From contig CBDCXE010000002.1 of the NCBI GenBank assembly GCA_965223725.1, forward strand, positions 186,001 through 250,000: a stretch of 64,000 bases of DNA, read 5' to 3'. Of the stretch, positions 26,033-34,539 are shown piece by piece. The notes under the pieces are model-generated. The model was not told the origin of the DNA and ran no database searches. It saw nothing but the letters and a program-made list of their open reading frames with translations. Both the position numbers and the translations under genes were made by a program. This DNA comes from CBDCXE01 sp965223725 [NCBI: Nitrospinota bacterium] (GTDB lineage Bacteria > Nitrospinota_A > UBA7883). Every line of letters begins with the position of its first letter. Positions within the stretch are counted from its first letter, which is position 1.

Positions 26033-26389
26033 TTATATCTTAGGTTTAGATTCTTCAGTTGCAGCTTCTTCTTCTGGCTGCGCGCTTTTCTCCTGCATGG
26101 CCGCTTCATCAACAACATGCAGCACAGTGGCGGTCGACGAGCCGCTACCTTCTACAAAATATACAGATTTAAGTTTCTGTCCTGCAGCCAATTCATTAAA
26201 ACTGCGATAATCACGGTTGACGGTAATTGTCGTATCCTCGTCAATCATCAGAGTCATGACGGTGCCAGCAGGCATATTCACACCTTTGGCATCAACAGAT
26301 TCCTCAGAAGTAGAAATAGTAATTGCTTGGTCAGAACCACTAACCTTTTGTATCATTCCACCAGAAAATTGCTTTTCAGCGTTTGCCAT
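26033..26389 (-). CDS. Hypothetical small protein, beta-rich with acidic tail
   Basis: 118 residues, not recognised. No signal peptide is visible. Residues about 8-95 look like a small beta barrel or OB-like unit (GGMIQKVSGSDQAITIST, MPAGTVMTLMIDEDTTITV, LKSVYFVEGSG, ATVLHVVDE). The last 25 residues are Glu/Ala/Lys-rich. The pattern is weakly like DUF5666-type domains, but I cannot support that firmly. GGGAG precedes the ATG. It lies just after the porin terminator and before the duplicated-motif protein, so it starts a separate short unit. Confidence 0.7.
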   Translation of the reverse strand: MANAEKQFSGGMIQKVSGSDQAITISTSEESVDAKGVNMPAGTVMTLMIDEDTTITVNRDYRSFNELAAGQKLKSVYFVEGSGSSTATVLHVVDEAAMQEKSAQPEEEAATEESKPKI

Positions 26390-26425
26390 TTTTCACTCCC
26401 AAAAATCGATTCGATTATACAAATG

Positions 26426-26462
26426 AAAAAACGTGGCTCCCTTGAACCCAAAGGAGCCACGC
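26426..26462 (-). terminator. Strong intrinsic terminator after the porin gene
   Basis: On the minus strand a perfect 9-bp stem CGTGGCTCC/GGAGCCACG (26461-26453 and 26440-26432) with a 12-base loop is followed by TTTTTT. It starts 14 bases after the porin stop and ends the dms-like unit. Confidence 0.93.
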
Positions 26463-26475
26463 AAATAATAACAGT

Positions 26476-28029
26476 TTAGAACGAGTAGTTCGTTCGCAAA
26501 GTAATCTTCCACATATCATCTGGATCATACGCGGAAACATCTTCACCAGGCGCCGCTGCATTATAATCAGCAGCCTGCGCGGCGTTAACTTTGTAAAAAT
26601 CACCAATAGCAGCATAAGCGGCTACGGCGCCAAATGTTACACCAGGCAACATGTCATAATGCAATCCAGCATTAATCTCTGTAGCCATCTGGCTTTCACC
26701 GTTCACGATTCGGTCCTCGGCAGAAGCCAAGAAGCCAAGCCCAAGCTCAAGCCTTGTTTTGTCGGCTATAGCCTTGTTCCCAGTCAAACCAACATAAAGG
26801 ATACCAAGAGGCTGCTGCTCAAATATATTTGTTGCGTCATATACCAAAGCCGCATCCTGATGTGTCGCGTCTATGTCAGAGAACAGGATCTGCATACCGG
26901 TAAGCCCCATCCATGCGCCAGCGAACGAATAGGAGCCGGTTGTATAGAAACCACCTTTTTTGATACCAGTGGCCAGGTTGTTCTTGTCGGTGTCACCACT
27001 GACATACATACCGCTCAACCTTGTGGCAAAACCAGCTACTTCACCAGTAGCATGCAATTCTGCGCCAAAAGATCCTATATCTTCATCCGCAACACCAGCT
27101 GTTTTTGAATCAAACCGGCCAAATTCATAGATGAAAAAACCACCTACATTAACGCCGCCCAGGTCCGCTTCAAAGTTAACACCAGGTAAAAACAGATTCA
27201 TCGTATAGTTGGTTGCGCCAACTAAACTTTCTCTGCCTGTGGTTGCATTATATGCGAAGGGGGCATAACCATTTCCACCAGCGGTGCCAAATGGATCTCC
27301 ACCCAGAACGCCTGTCGACCCTGCTTCTTCACCAGAGTTGTCAAGAATTACGTGCAGATTAAAGCCCATTTTGACTGTATCAGAAGTAGGCATACTTACT
27401 TCGGCTCGTAAGAAATCGACATCACTGCCTTTCGCAAAGGTAGCGCCAGGCTGCCAGAACCGGTAGTAACCAAGAACTATTCCCATGTCGCCAGACTTAT
27501 GATTATAAGTAAGACCACCAGCGTCGTTCCAGCCAAAGATGATTCCGTTGTATGGATCCTTGATTGTCTGCAATCCAGTGATCAAGGAATTATCCGTACC
27601 AGGAAACTTCAACGTAAAACTCAGGTTCTTGGTCTCAAGATTAACCGCATCAGCGCTATATCCAAAACCAGAATTTCCACCGGTGCTAAAAGCGGAGTCA
27701 CCCCATCTGCCATCAATTTCGAAAGCAAAGTTACCAACAAGGTTTTCACCTACTTTTGGCATGATATAAAGCCTTGCTCTCTGCTCGAAGAAGTTTCTAG
27801 TGTCGTTTTCACCAGAAACACTCTTGTTAGCAGGCAAGCTTTGCCCAAAATTGTATGTAGCAAAGTTACTCGTGTGGTGACGGAGCCGTACAAATCCACT
27901 AAAATCCACATCAGCGCCACTTACAGCCAAAGCTTGCGGCGGAGCCACAAAAGCTACTGCTGCAACCAGCATAATTGTGTGAAGAAGCAATCCTCTAATA
28001 CTTCCTCTAAACATCTCTTTACCAAACAT
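26476..28029 (-). CDS. Outer-membrane beta-barrel porin
   Basis: 517 residues. A signal peptide (GLLLHTIMLVAAVAFVAPPQALA) ends near residue 35. The mature protein alternates polar and hydrophobic residues along many strands (DVDFSGFVRLRHHTSN, LELGLGFLAS). It ends in KITLRTNYSF, the C-terminal aromatic signal of BAM-inserted barrels. No substrate can be named. It lies 60 bases after dmsC on the same strand and is closed by a strong terminator, so it is probably the last gene of the oxidoreductase unit. It may admit the terminal electron acceptor or release its product. Confidence 0.85.
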   Translation of the reverse strand: MFGKEMFRGSIRGLLLHTIMLVAAVAFVAPPQALAVSGADVDFSGFVRLRHHTSNFATYNFGQSLPANKSVSGENDTRNFFEQRARLYIMPKVGENLVGNFAFEIDGRWGDSAFSTGGNSGFGYSADAVNLETKNLSFTLKFPGTDNSLITGLQTIKDPYNGIIFGWNDAGGLTYNHKSGDMGIVLGYYRFWQPGATFAKGSDVDFLRAEVSMPTSDTVKMGFNLHVILDNSGEEAGSTGVLGGDPFGTAGGNGYAPFAYNATTGRESLVGATNYTMNLFLPGVNFEADLGGVNVGGFFIYEFGRFDSKTAGVADEDIGSFGAELHATGEVAGFATRLSGMYVSGDTDKNNLATGIKKGGFYTTGSYSFAGAWMGLTGMQILFSDIDATHQDAALVYDATNIFEQQPLGILYVGLTGNKAIADKTRLELGLGFLASAEDRIVNGESQMATEINAGLHYDMLPGVTFGAVAAYAAIGDFYKVNAAQAADYNAAAPGEDVSAYDPDDMWKITLRTNYSF

Positions 28030-28089
28030 AATTTCCTCTCTCTTTGTTAATAAACCCTAAATCAATATATGAAACAAGAAATCCTTTCG

Positions 28090-29004
28090 CTAATAAGGAG
28101 TTCCTGACCCACCCATCGAATACATAACGGCTGTTGAGTAAAATAGAATACGGCCTAAAATTTCACCAGTCAGCAATAGCAAAAAGGCTCCAAATACATA
28201 CGGAACCAAAGAGCCAAGCTCACCTTTGGATAAAGCTTTCTTCATTACCAAAACCAGTATCAATGGTACGAGTAGGCCAACAGCAACTCTAATCCAGAAC
28301 ATTCCACTGCCCATCATCGAATTTGCCGTATCCGCCGCTGGAGATCCCTGGCCACCTAAGTACATAATATATGCGCCGGTGACTACTATGGCGATAATGA
28401 TCAGCGGTAGTAACAGCATGACTGTCGAGCGAAAGACATCTTTCATCATGTCCTGGGACATGCCGGAAGGGGCTCTTTTAAGCAAACCCACCAGGCAAAT
28501 TCCAAACATTGCCGCGCCTAATACAAGATAAGTCAACAGGAAAAACAATACGGTGAAAATACCACTCCATGAAGGCACACCGCCCAATCCTGAATATATA
28601 AATGCTCCAGTTAATACAGCCAACAAGCCGGCAATTGCCGCTATAAGGGTAATTCCCATGCCTTGAGGTTTCCCTCCCAAAATTAAAATAGCGTATAAAA
28701 CCAGAGCAACAAAAAATATTAAATAAAACAAAGCTTCCCGGCTCAACCATGATGATGATAGATGCGAGAAAGGCATCAACCATGCGCTTAAAGGCTGACC
28801 CAGATGCGTAAGGGCAGCTATCAACCCGATCAACGTCACGATCAGCGATGAAATCACAACTTTTCTCTCTATCGAAACTCCTTCCGGTGTAGCGAACAGC
28901 TCTTTTTTAACAAGCTTCGCCAAACACAAAAACCCAACAGCGCCCATTGCCATATGGATCAATATTGTTGGTATAGATAATGTCAACTCTGTGTGTCCAA
29001 CCAT
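28090..29004 (-). CDS. dmsC: DmsC-type membrane anchor subunit
   Basis: 304 residues with about eight transmembrane helices, including IPTILIHMAMGAVGFLCL, VVISSLIVTLIGLIAALTHL and FLLLLTGEILGRILFY. LGQPLSAW followed by SSWLSREALFYL matches the DmsC anchor family, which oxidises (mena)quinol and passes electrons to the iron-sulfur subunit. NrfD-type anchors are the alternative, but the LSRE motif favours DmsC. It follows dmsB by 24 bases. Confidence 0.88.
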   Translation of the reverse strand: MVGHTELTLSIPTILIHMAMGAVGFLCLAKLVKKELFATPEGVSIERKVVISSLIVTLIGLIAALTHLGQPLSAWLMPFSHLSSSWLSREALFYLIFFVALVLYAILILGGKPQGMGITLIAAIAGLLAVLTGAFIYSGLGGVPSWSGIFTVLFFLLTYLVLGAAMFGICLVGLLKRAPSGMSQDMMKDVFRSTVMLLLPLIIIAIVVTGAYIMYLGGQGSPAADTANSMMGSGMFWIRVAVGLLVPLILVLVMKKALSKGELGSLVPYVFGAFLLLLTGEILGRILFYSTAVMYSMGGSGTPY

Positions 29005-29028
29005 GAGATTTAGCTCCTTCCCTTATGC

Positions 29029-29616
29029 CTATGAATTATCTTGGTAACTGACTTGTTGAGCGTGTTTACGCTTAATGAACCGGTGTTCCGGGTTTGTAAT
29101 CCGGGAGCTTGGCAGCTCATCAACATCGGTTACTGCGTCTGTCACCTTGAATTCACCCACAGAGGTGACGGCGGCAGATGTTTCAAGATCGAGCAGGCCC
29201 AGAGCCCCCACAGGGCACCCTTCCACACAGGATGGCAGCATCGACTCGTCCAGCCGTTGATAGCACATCTGGCATTTGTATACTTTGCCGGACAGCTCGT
29301 TATATGTTGGCGAACCATATGGACACGCCACGGTGCACAGCTTGCACCCGACACACACGTCAATCTCATGAACAACAACACCATCATCGCGCTTCGTATA
29401 CGCCGATGTAGGACAGTTTGTCATACATGCAGGCGACTCACAATGGGCGCATGAAAATGTGATGAAATTCCTTTCAGGGGTGTCAGGGACCTCATTGGCT
29501 GCTAACACCTTGCGGTAGTTTATTTTGGCTGGTGTCTGGAACTCATTTTTACAAGAAGTCACACAGGCGTTGCAACCAACACATCGATCAATATTATGTA
29601 CGAATTTTCTTTTCAT
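29029..29616 (-). CDS. dmsB: DmsB-type four-cluster ferredoxin subunit
   Basis: 195 residues with 16 cysteines in four groups fitting four [4Fe-4S] clusters: CVGCNACVTSC, CAHCESPACMTNC, CVGCKLCTVAC and CQMCYQRLDESMLPSCVEGC. It carries electrons from the DmsC anchor to the molybdopterin subunit. No TAT signal of its own is seen; it is presumably exported with DmsA. It sits between dmsA and dmsC. Confidence 0.95.
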   Translation of the reverse strand: MKRKFVHNIDRCVGCNACVTSCKNEFQTPAKINYRKVLAANEVPDTPERNFITFSCAHCESPACMTNCPTSAYTKRDDGVVVHEIDVCVGCKLCTVACPYGSPTYNELSGKVYKCQMCYQRLDESMLPSCVEGCPVGALGLLDLETSAAVTSVGEFKVTDAVTDVDELPSSRITNPEHRFIKRKHAQQVSYQDNS

Positions 29617-29639
29617 CGTAATCCCCTATTGGTTAACCG

Positions 29640-31904
29640 TCAGACCTTCTGGATGTTGACGAAGTTATCGTGAAATGAAAGACCAGGATTGCCGGTCTTG
29701 TTCTTGCCCATATCCGCCGGAATAGCCTTAACGGTGTTGTTCACGCTGAAATCAGATTTCCAAAACCAGTTGGTGTAGGTGGCAATCAAATCTTCAGGAA
29801 CTACCCGGGTAAGTTTCGCCTTGATCCTGATTTCACCAAGATCATTGAAAACCCTTACCATATCACCATCGGCAATTCCTCGGTCCGCAGCCAGGTTTGG
29901 ATGTATCTCAAGAACTGGCTCTGGAAATATTTCCATCATCCAGCTATTGTTCTGCCATTGCGAATGCAATCCGGTTTTTGAATGCGGTGTGAAAAACCGG
30001 ATAGGATACCCGTCAGGAGCCTTCATAGGATCCTTATAGATCGGTAACGCAGGATGACCATCCGCTTCAGCGCTGGCCGATAGAAATTCGTATTTCTTCG
30101 ATGGTGACGGAAACTTGTTGTCGGAATAGCCCGGGTTCGGGAACTGGGCCTTCTTCGGCGCTTTCTTCAGATCATCATAACTGTCAAACCCGAAAAGCTT
30201 CTTGATACCATCGTTGATTTCTTTCACGGTCCACTCTTCCATATCACCGCTGGTCGGATATGTACATGAACCAGGCCTGATCTCGTTCATCTTGGCCGAC
30301 AGCGCCCAGGCGATTTCCAGATCGGTTTTCGACTCGTACAGCGGCTCTATACACTTCTCGTTGGCATTGGCCCAATAGTGCCAATAACTGACGTTAACAC
30401 CAGGATGCTCGAAATGTGTCGTGGTGGGAAGAACAATATCAGCCATCTGCGCTGTGTGAGTAAACGAATGATCCACAACCACATTCAGGTCCAGGCCTTC
30501 GAGCGCTTTCTTAACAATCGGCGTCTCCGGATCCTGGCTCACCGTATTGCGGCACGCGGTCCACAGCATCTTGATCGGTGGGTTCTTTGCATCAAGAACC
30601 ATCTGCGCAAAGTTATTCATATTGATATTTCTATGCGCATATTTACCAGGCGCAGTCTCAACCCCTATGGACCCTTCAGGCTGTTTTTGCACCATAGCGT
30701 GATAGTTAAAACCCCATGTGGCCAAATGACCATAGTTTGCGCCGCCGCCAGGCTTGGTGGCGTTGCCGGTCATAGCTACCAACGCGTCAACATTGCGAAC
30801 ACCTTGACCACCATTGGTGTGCCTCTGAAAACCGTAGCCGATCCATGTGCATGCCGGTTTGGCTGTGGCGAACTCTTTCGCCAATTGCTCGATTACATTT
30901 TTCGGGATGCCGCATTCCTGCGCCGCCCATTCCACGGTAATGTTATTGCGCAGATAATCCGCAAACTCATTAAAACCATGGGAATTCGCATCAAGCCATG
31001 CCTGATCGTGAAGATTGTTATCCAGGATATACTTCGCCATACCAAGGGCAAGCGCGCCGTCGGTCGCCGGCTTGATCTGGATATACATATCGGCTTTTGA
31101 AGCGGTGGCAGTATTAATCGGGTCTATAACCACCATTTTCGCGCCGTTCTCCCGGGCGGCGTTGATGAATTTCATTGTATGAACCGACGTCCATGCGGCG
31201 TTCTGACCCCACAGCATGAAATATTTCGACTTGGCAAAATCTTCCGGGTCGGTGTTCCACATATAGCCATAGTCATAGCCCTGCGCGTCGATGCCGGCAG
31301 GCCAGCATGGTGTCCCCATAACAAGGCTGATATAACCCATACTGCTCATCAAGCCTTCCACACAGTAATGCCAGATGTTAAAATTGCCCGAATATTTGTT
31401 CATGCAAAGCGGGAGGAGAGACCCATATTTATCTTTAATTTCAAGGATTTTATTTGCAATAGTCTCCAACGCCTCATCCCAGGATATTCGTTTCCAGTTC
31501 CCGGAAAACCGAGGGCTCTGCATCATCGGATATTTAATCCGGTTGGCGTCATATACTTTATCTGTATACGCATACCCTTTCACACATAATGAATTACCGG
31601 TGAAAGTATTGTCTGGGTTCGCTTCGACCTTCCGAAGCACTCCATCTTTCACATGCGCTTTGATGGAGCATGTGTCGTAGCAGTTCCTTGGACAGGTGCT
31701 ACTGAACACTTCCGTTGGCCCCTCAGCAATAGCAGGTTTCAGCTCTTTATAAGGGCGATTCGCTAAACCGCAATTAGAAAGACCTAATAAAAATCCGCTT
31801 GCCAGAGCGCCTTGAAGAACAGCTCTTCTCGATACGCCCGCCTGGGACGCCCGCGCTAGCAGATCGTTATTAATTTCAGGGTTAATCTCAGGTGCTTTTT
31901 CCAT
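29640..31904 (-). CDS. dmsA: TAT-exported molybdopterin oxidoreductase (DMSO reductase family)
   Basis: Catalytic subunit, 754 residues from the ATG at 31904, which has GGGGAG upstream; an ATG 15 bases earlier is less likely. The twin-arginine signal SRRAVLQG is followed by a hydrophobic stretch (ALASGFLLGL). The FS0 cluster motif CPRNCYDTC with a fourth Cys in NSLCVKG is present, and bis-MGD-binding blocks follow (WGQNAAWTS, VVIDPINTATASKADMYI, FEHPGVNVSYWHY). A Cys in MGTPCWPAG lies where the Mo ligand is expected, though I cannot align this firmly. The substrate (DMSO, polysulfide, thiosulfate or other) is undetermined. It lies between torD and dmsB. Confidence 0.9.
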   Translation of the reverse strand: MEKAPEINPEINNDLLARASQAGVSRRAVLQGALASGFLLGLSNCGLANRPYKELKPAIAEGPTEVFSSTCPRNCYDTCSIKAHVKDGVLRKVEANPDNTFTGNSLCVKGYAYTDKVYDANRIKYPMMQSPRFSGNWKRISWDEALETIANKILEIKDKYGSLLPLCMNKYSGNFNIWHYCVEGLMSSMGYISLVMGTPCWPAGIDAQGYDYGYMWNTDPEDFAKSKYFMLWGQNAAWTSVHTMKFINAARENGAKMVVIDPINTATASKADMYIQIKPATDGALALGMAKYILDNNLHDQAWLDANSHGFNEFADYLRNNITVEWAAQECGIPKNVIEQLAKEFATAKPACTWIGYGFQRHTNGGQGVRNVDALVAMTGNATKPGGGANYGHLATWGFNYHAMVQKQPEGSIGVETAPGKYAHRNINMNNFAQMVLDAKNPPIKMLWTACRNTVSQDPETPIVKKALEGLDLNVVVDHSFTHTAQMADIVLPTTTHFEHPGVNVSYWHYWANANEKCIEPLYESKTDLEIAWALSAKMNEIRPGSCTYPTSGDMEEWTVKEINDGIKKLFGFDSYDDLKKAPKKAQFPNPGYSDNKFPSPSKKYEFLSASAEADGHPALPIYKDPMKAPDGYPIRFFTPHSKTGLHSQWQNNSWMMEIFPEPVLEIHPNLAADRGIADGDMVRVFNDLGEIRIKAKLTRVVPEDLIATYTNWFWKSDFSVNNTVKAIPADMGKNKTGNPGLSFHDNFVNIQKV

Positions 31905-31925
31905 AATAGGCTCCCCCATAAATTG

Positions 31926-32672
31926 TTAGTCTGAAGTTACCGCCGTACTGTCATCAATTTTTAGCGCTTGCGCCATTTCCACCAGCACACTCGCCTCTGA
32001 TTTTAAAAACTCTCGCATAAACTCACCCAGCGCCACAAAATACCCGGCGTTTGATTGTGACACTATTTGTTCGCAAAATTGCGGAACCCAGTTGAGCATA
32101 TGCACATTAATAAACTTTTGCTGATCTTCCAGGCGTTTTGAAATATCGACCTTCCGCCCTTTATCCATATCAGCCAAATCCCTCGACTGTAGTACAAATA
32201 AATATTCTAGCATTAATACAATGTGGTCGTCAGGATCTTTTCCAATATTTTTCGGCTCCAAACCTGAAGCTTCATATACTTCCCGAACCGCAATGGTAGA
32301 CCTACCAAATACAACTCTGCTTGCAGTTGTATAAACAGAGCCATAGGGAGGCGCCGCCAATACATCAGGACCGACAAATAGACGATTGAACTCACACTCG
32401 AGAGCCTCAAGCATATCGGGAGCTAAGCTATGTATTTCATTTGAATATTTCTGAAACGCTTGTTTGAGCGCTTCATTATATTGATGAAAAAGAACAAGAT
32501 ATTCATTGATATATGTCAAATCTTCTTTTATTTGATCTATACCAAAGGAAAATTGAAATGATCTTGTTAAGCTGGCGTAAACTGCGCTCCGTAGTACCTG
32601 AAAATGGATTGCCGCATTCTGCTTATCTATCGATAAACCCTCATCTGTACAACTAACAGAGTCAGATTGCAA
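31926..32672 (-). CDS. torD: TorD/DmsD-type maturation chaperone
   Basis: 248-residue helical chaperone that binds the TAT signal of the molybdoenzyme and proofreads cofactor loading. Landmarks: ECEFNRLFVGPDVLAAPPYGSVY and DPDDHIVLMLEYL, both conserved in TorD-like proteins. The start is a TTG at 32672 with the strong site GGAGAGG 6 bases upstream. It is first in the unit torD-dmsA-dmsB-dmsC-porin and lies 21 bases before dmsA. Confidence 0.9.
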   Translation of the reverse strand: MQSDSVSCTDEGLSIDKQNAAIHFQVLRSAVYASLTRSFQFSFGIDQIKEDLTYINEYLVLFHQYNEALKQAFQKYSNEIHSLAPDMLEALECEFNRLFVGPDVLAAPPYGSVYTTASRVVFGRSTIAVREVYEASGLEPKNIGKDPDDHIVLMLEYLFVLQSRDLADMDKGRKVDISKRLEDQQKFINVHMLNWVPQFCEQIVSQSNAGYFVALGEFMREFLKSEASVLVEMAQALKIDDSTAVTSD

Positions 32673-32983
32673 TATTAACCTCTCCTTTAATTAATGCCCA
32701 AACCCATGTCCATTGCATCTACATATTACACGCATATTCACAAAAAAGCTATAGCATTCCCTACTATGCCTCAGATGCATCTGATATTGACCTTGCAGAA
32801 TGGGCGCCTATCATGATCGCCAACAAACTTTTAATTTTCAGCGAGTTAGTTTTTCTACAAATCAAGCCATGTGCGCAATTTTACGATTTTCGCTTAATAA
32901 TGTAATTTTATCTTGAGGTTTGCGATGACTCATTGATATACTAGTTTCCGTTTTAGCATGGTTATACAGAACAAAAGATAAAT
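32673..32983. promoter_or_regulatory. Divergent region with candidate sigma-54 promoter for torD-dmsABC
   Basis: On the minus strand AGGCGCCCATTCTGCA (32809-32794) fits the sigma-54 -24/-12 consensus with GG-N10-GC spacing exact (GG at 32808-32807, GC at 32796-32795). It points to torD, about 120 bases before its TTG. The 311-base gap lies between torD and the divergently read sigma-54 response regulator. I see a TGCGCA palindrome near 32872 but no clearly repeated enhancer site. No gene is seen in the gap. Confidence 0.6.
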
Positions 32984-34384
32984 ATGGAAAGCGCTTTTTC
33001 TACATTACACTATCTGGTTGTCGATGATGAACCAAATATGGTTCTATTGATTAAAAACCTGTTGGAAGATGCTGGCTGCAATAATGTCCATGGGTTTTCA
33101 TCGCCAAAGGACGCGATCAAGTGGTCCAAAACAAATCAATTTCATATAGCTTTGATCGATTACAAAATGAAGGAGATGAGCGGCCTTGATCTGACTAAAA
33201 ATCTTCAGGAAAGGTTCCCAGACGCTTACTTTGTGCTGATAACAGCCTATGCCGAGCTGAAAACATCCATAGAAGCGCTGCGGTTGCAGATATTTGATCT
33301 GTTACAAAAACCACTAAAGGAAGAGGACCTTGTGCTGGTGCTGGAGCGGATAATTAAGCATATGGAGCTTAGAAAGCGCAACACTATTTTGCAAAGCTTG
33401 CTCCAGGAGGATAATGACGAGCCAAAGCTTTTGGGTAAATCGAAAGCAATAAAAATGATTAGGGATAAAATCGAACTGTTTGCAAACCATTACGAGCCCG
33501 TTCTAATTACTGGAGAGACTGGCGTGGGCAAAGAGGTCGTAGCCAGGATGCTTCACTCGGTCAGTCAGCGCCGCAACAATTCAAGCTTCGTTGCGGTAAA
33601 CTGTAGCGCATTTCCGGATACATTGTTGGAAAGCGAGCTGTTCGGGCATGAAAAAGGAGCGTTTACCGGCGCCGACAGCAAGCGGACCGGCAAGCTGGAA
33701 TTCGTTGGCAGCGGAACCATACTGTTAGATGAAGTGTGTGAAATTCCTCCCCAAATCCAGGTTAAGCTCCTGCGTGTCTTACAAGAGAAAGAATTTGAAC
33801 GTGTGGGCGGGAACAATATGATAAAGGTGAAAGCGCGCGTGATCTCCGCAACTAACAGGGATTTGGAAGAGGCTATGGAAGATAATTTACTCCGGAAGGA
33901 CTTTTATTATCGTCTCAACAATCTACTCATACATATCCCTCCCCTGCGCGAGAGGAAAATTGACATAGAATACCTTGGGCTCCATTTTTTGCGGAAGCAG
34001 TCATTAATTCATAACAAACCGATCTCCCGGTTCAGTGACAGCGCTTTAAATATAATGCTCCATCACGCATGGCCCGGCAATGTTCGCCAGTTACAAGGTG
34101 TGATTGATTACGCAGTGCTCTGCTGTGATCAAAACGAGATTCAGGTTGAGCACATGCCCATAGATTTCGTTCAATCAAAAGATGATGATCTGGCAGGCGA
34201 CAATATGCTTCAAGAAGCGCCAGACTCGGATACCAATATTCCTGGCAAAATAGAAAATTTTGAGCGTGAAATGATAGTCAATGCATTGCAAAAGCACCGA
34301 TGGAACCGAACGAAAGCCGCAAAAACCCTGGGCTTTTCCCGCACCCAAATGTTTTACAGGCTGAAAAAATATAATATTAGCTAG
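32984..34384 (+). CDS. Sigma-54-dependent response regulator (NtrC family)
   Basis: 466 residues. Receiver at about 8-125 (LVVDDEPNMV, phospho-Asp in LIDYKMKEMSG), AAA+ sigma-54 domain at about 150-385 with Walker A GETGVGKE, an intact GAFTGADSKR loop, Walker B GTILLDEV, and PGNVRQLQGVIDYA; Fis-type HTH at the end (NRTKAAKTLGFSRTQMFYRLKKY begins the recognition unit). It is divergent from torD-dmsABC-porin, which has a matching sigma-54 promoter, so it most likely activates that unit. No cognate kinase is adjacent. Confidence 0.94.
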   Translation: MESAFSTLHYLVVDDEPNMVLLIKNLLEDAGCNNVHGFSSPKDAIKWSKTNQFHIALIDYKMKEMSGLDLTKNLQERFPDAYFVLITAYAELKTSIEALRLQIFDLLQKPLKEEDLVLVLERIIKHMELRKRNTILQSLLQEDNDEPKLLGKSKAIKMIRDKIELFANHYEPVLITGETGVGKEVVARMLHSVSQRRNNSSFVAVNCSAFPDTLLESELFGHEKGAFTGADSKRTGKLEFVGSGTILLDEVCEIPPQIQVKLLRVLQEKEFERVGGNNMIKVKARVISATNRDLEEAMEDNLLRKDFYYRLNNLLIHIPPLRERKIDIEYLGLHFLRKQSLIHNKPISRFSDSALNIMLHHAWPGNVRQLQGVIDYAVLCCDQNEIQVEHMPIDFVQSKDDDLAGDNMLQEAPDSDTNIPGKIENFEREMIVNALQKHRWNRTKAAKTLGFSRTQMFYRLKKYNIS

Positions 34385-34448
34385 CTAATTGATAACGCCG
34401 CCATATATAGAGTTAATTACACCCCCAAACACCGGCGCCAAACATATT

Positions 34449-34496
34449 CGCCAGGTCATTTCGCTAAATTTGCTTGCCGAACGCAAACGCCTGGCG
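34449..34496 (+). repeat. Inverted repeat upstream of the zinc-ribbon kinase gene
   Basis: CGCCAGG (34449-34455) and CCTGGCG (34490-34496) form a 7-bp perfect arm pair around 34 bases, which hold a second small hairpin TTTGC/GCAAA. It lies 44 bases before the ATG at 34540. No U-tract follows, so it is more likely an operator or leader structure than a terminator. Confidence 0.5.
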
Positions 34497-34539
34497 TTAG
34501 AATCGCAATTATCACAATTAGTTTAAATACTGTACTCCA

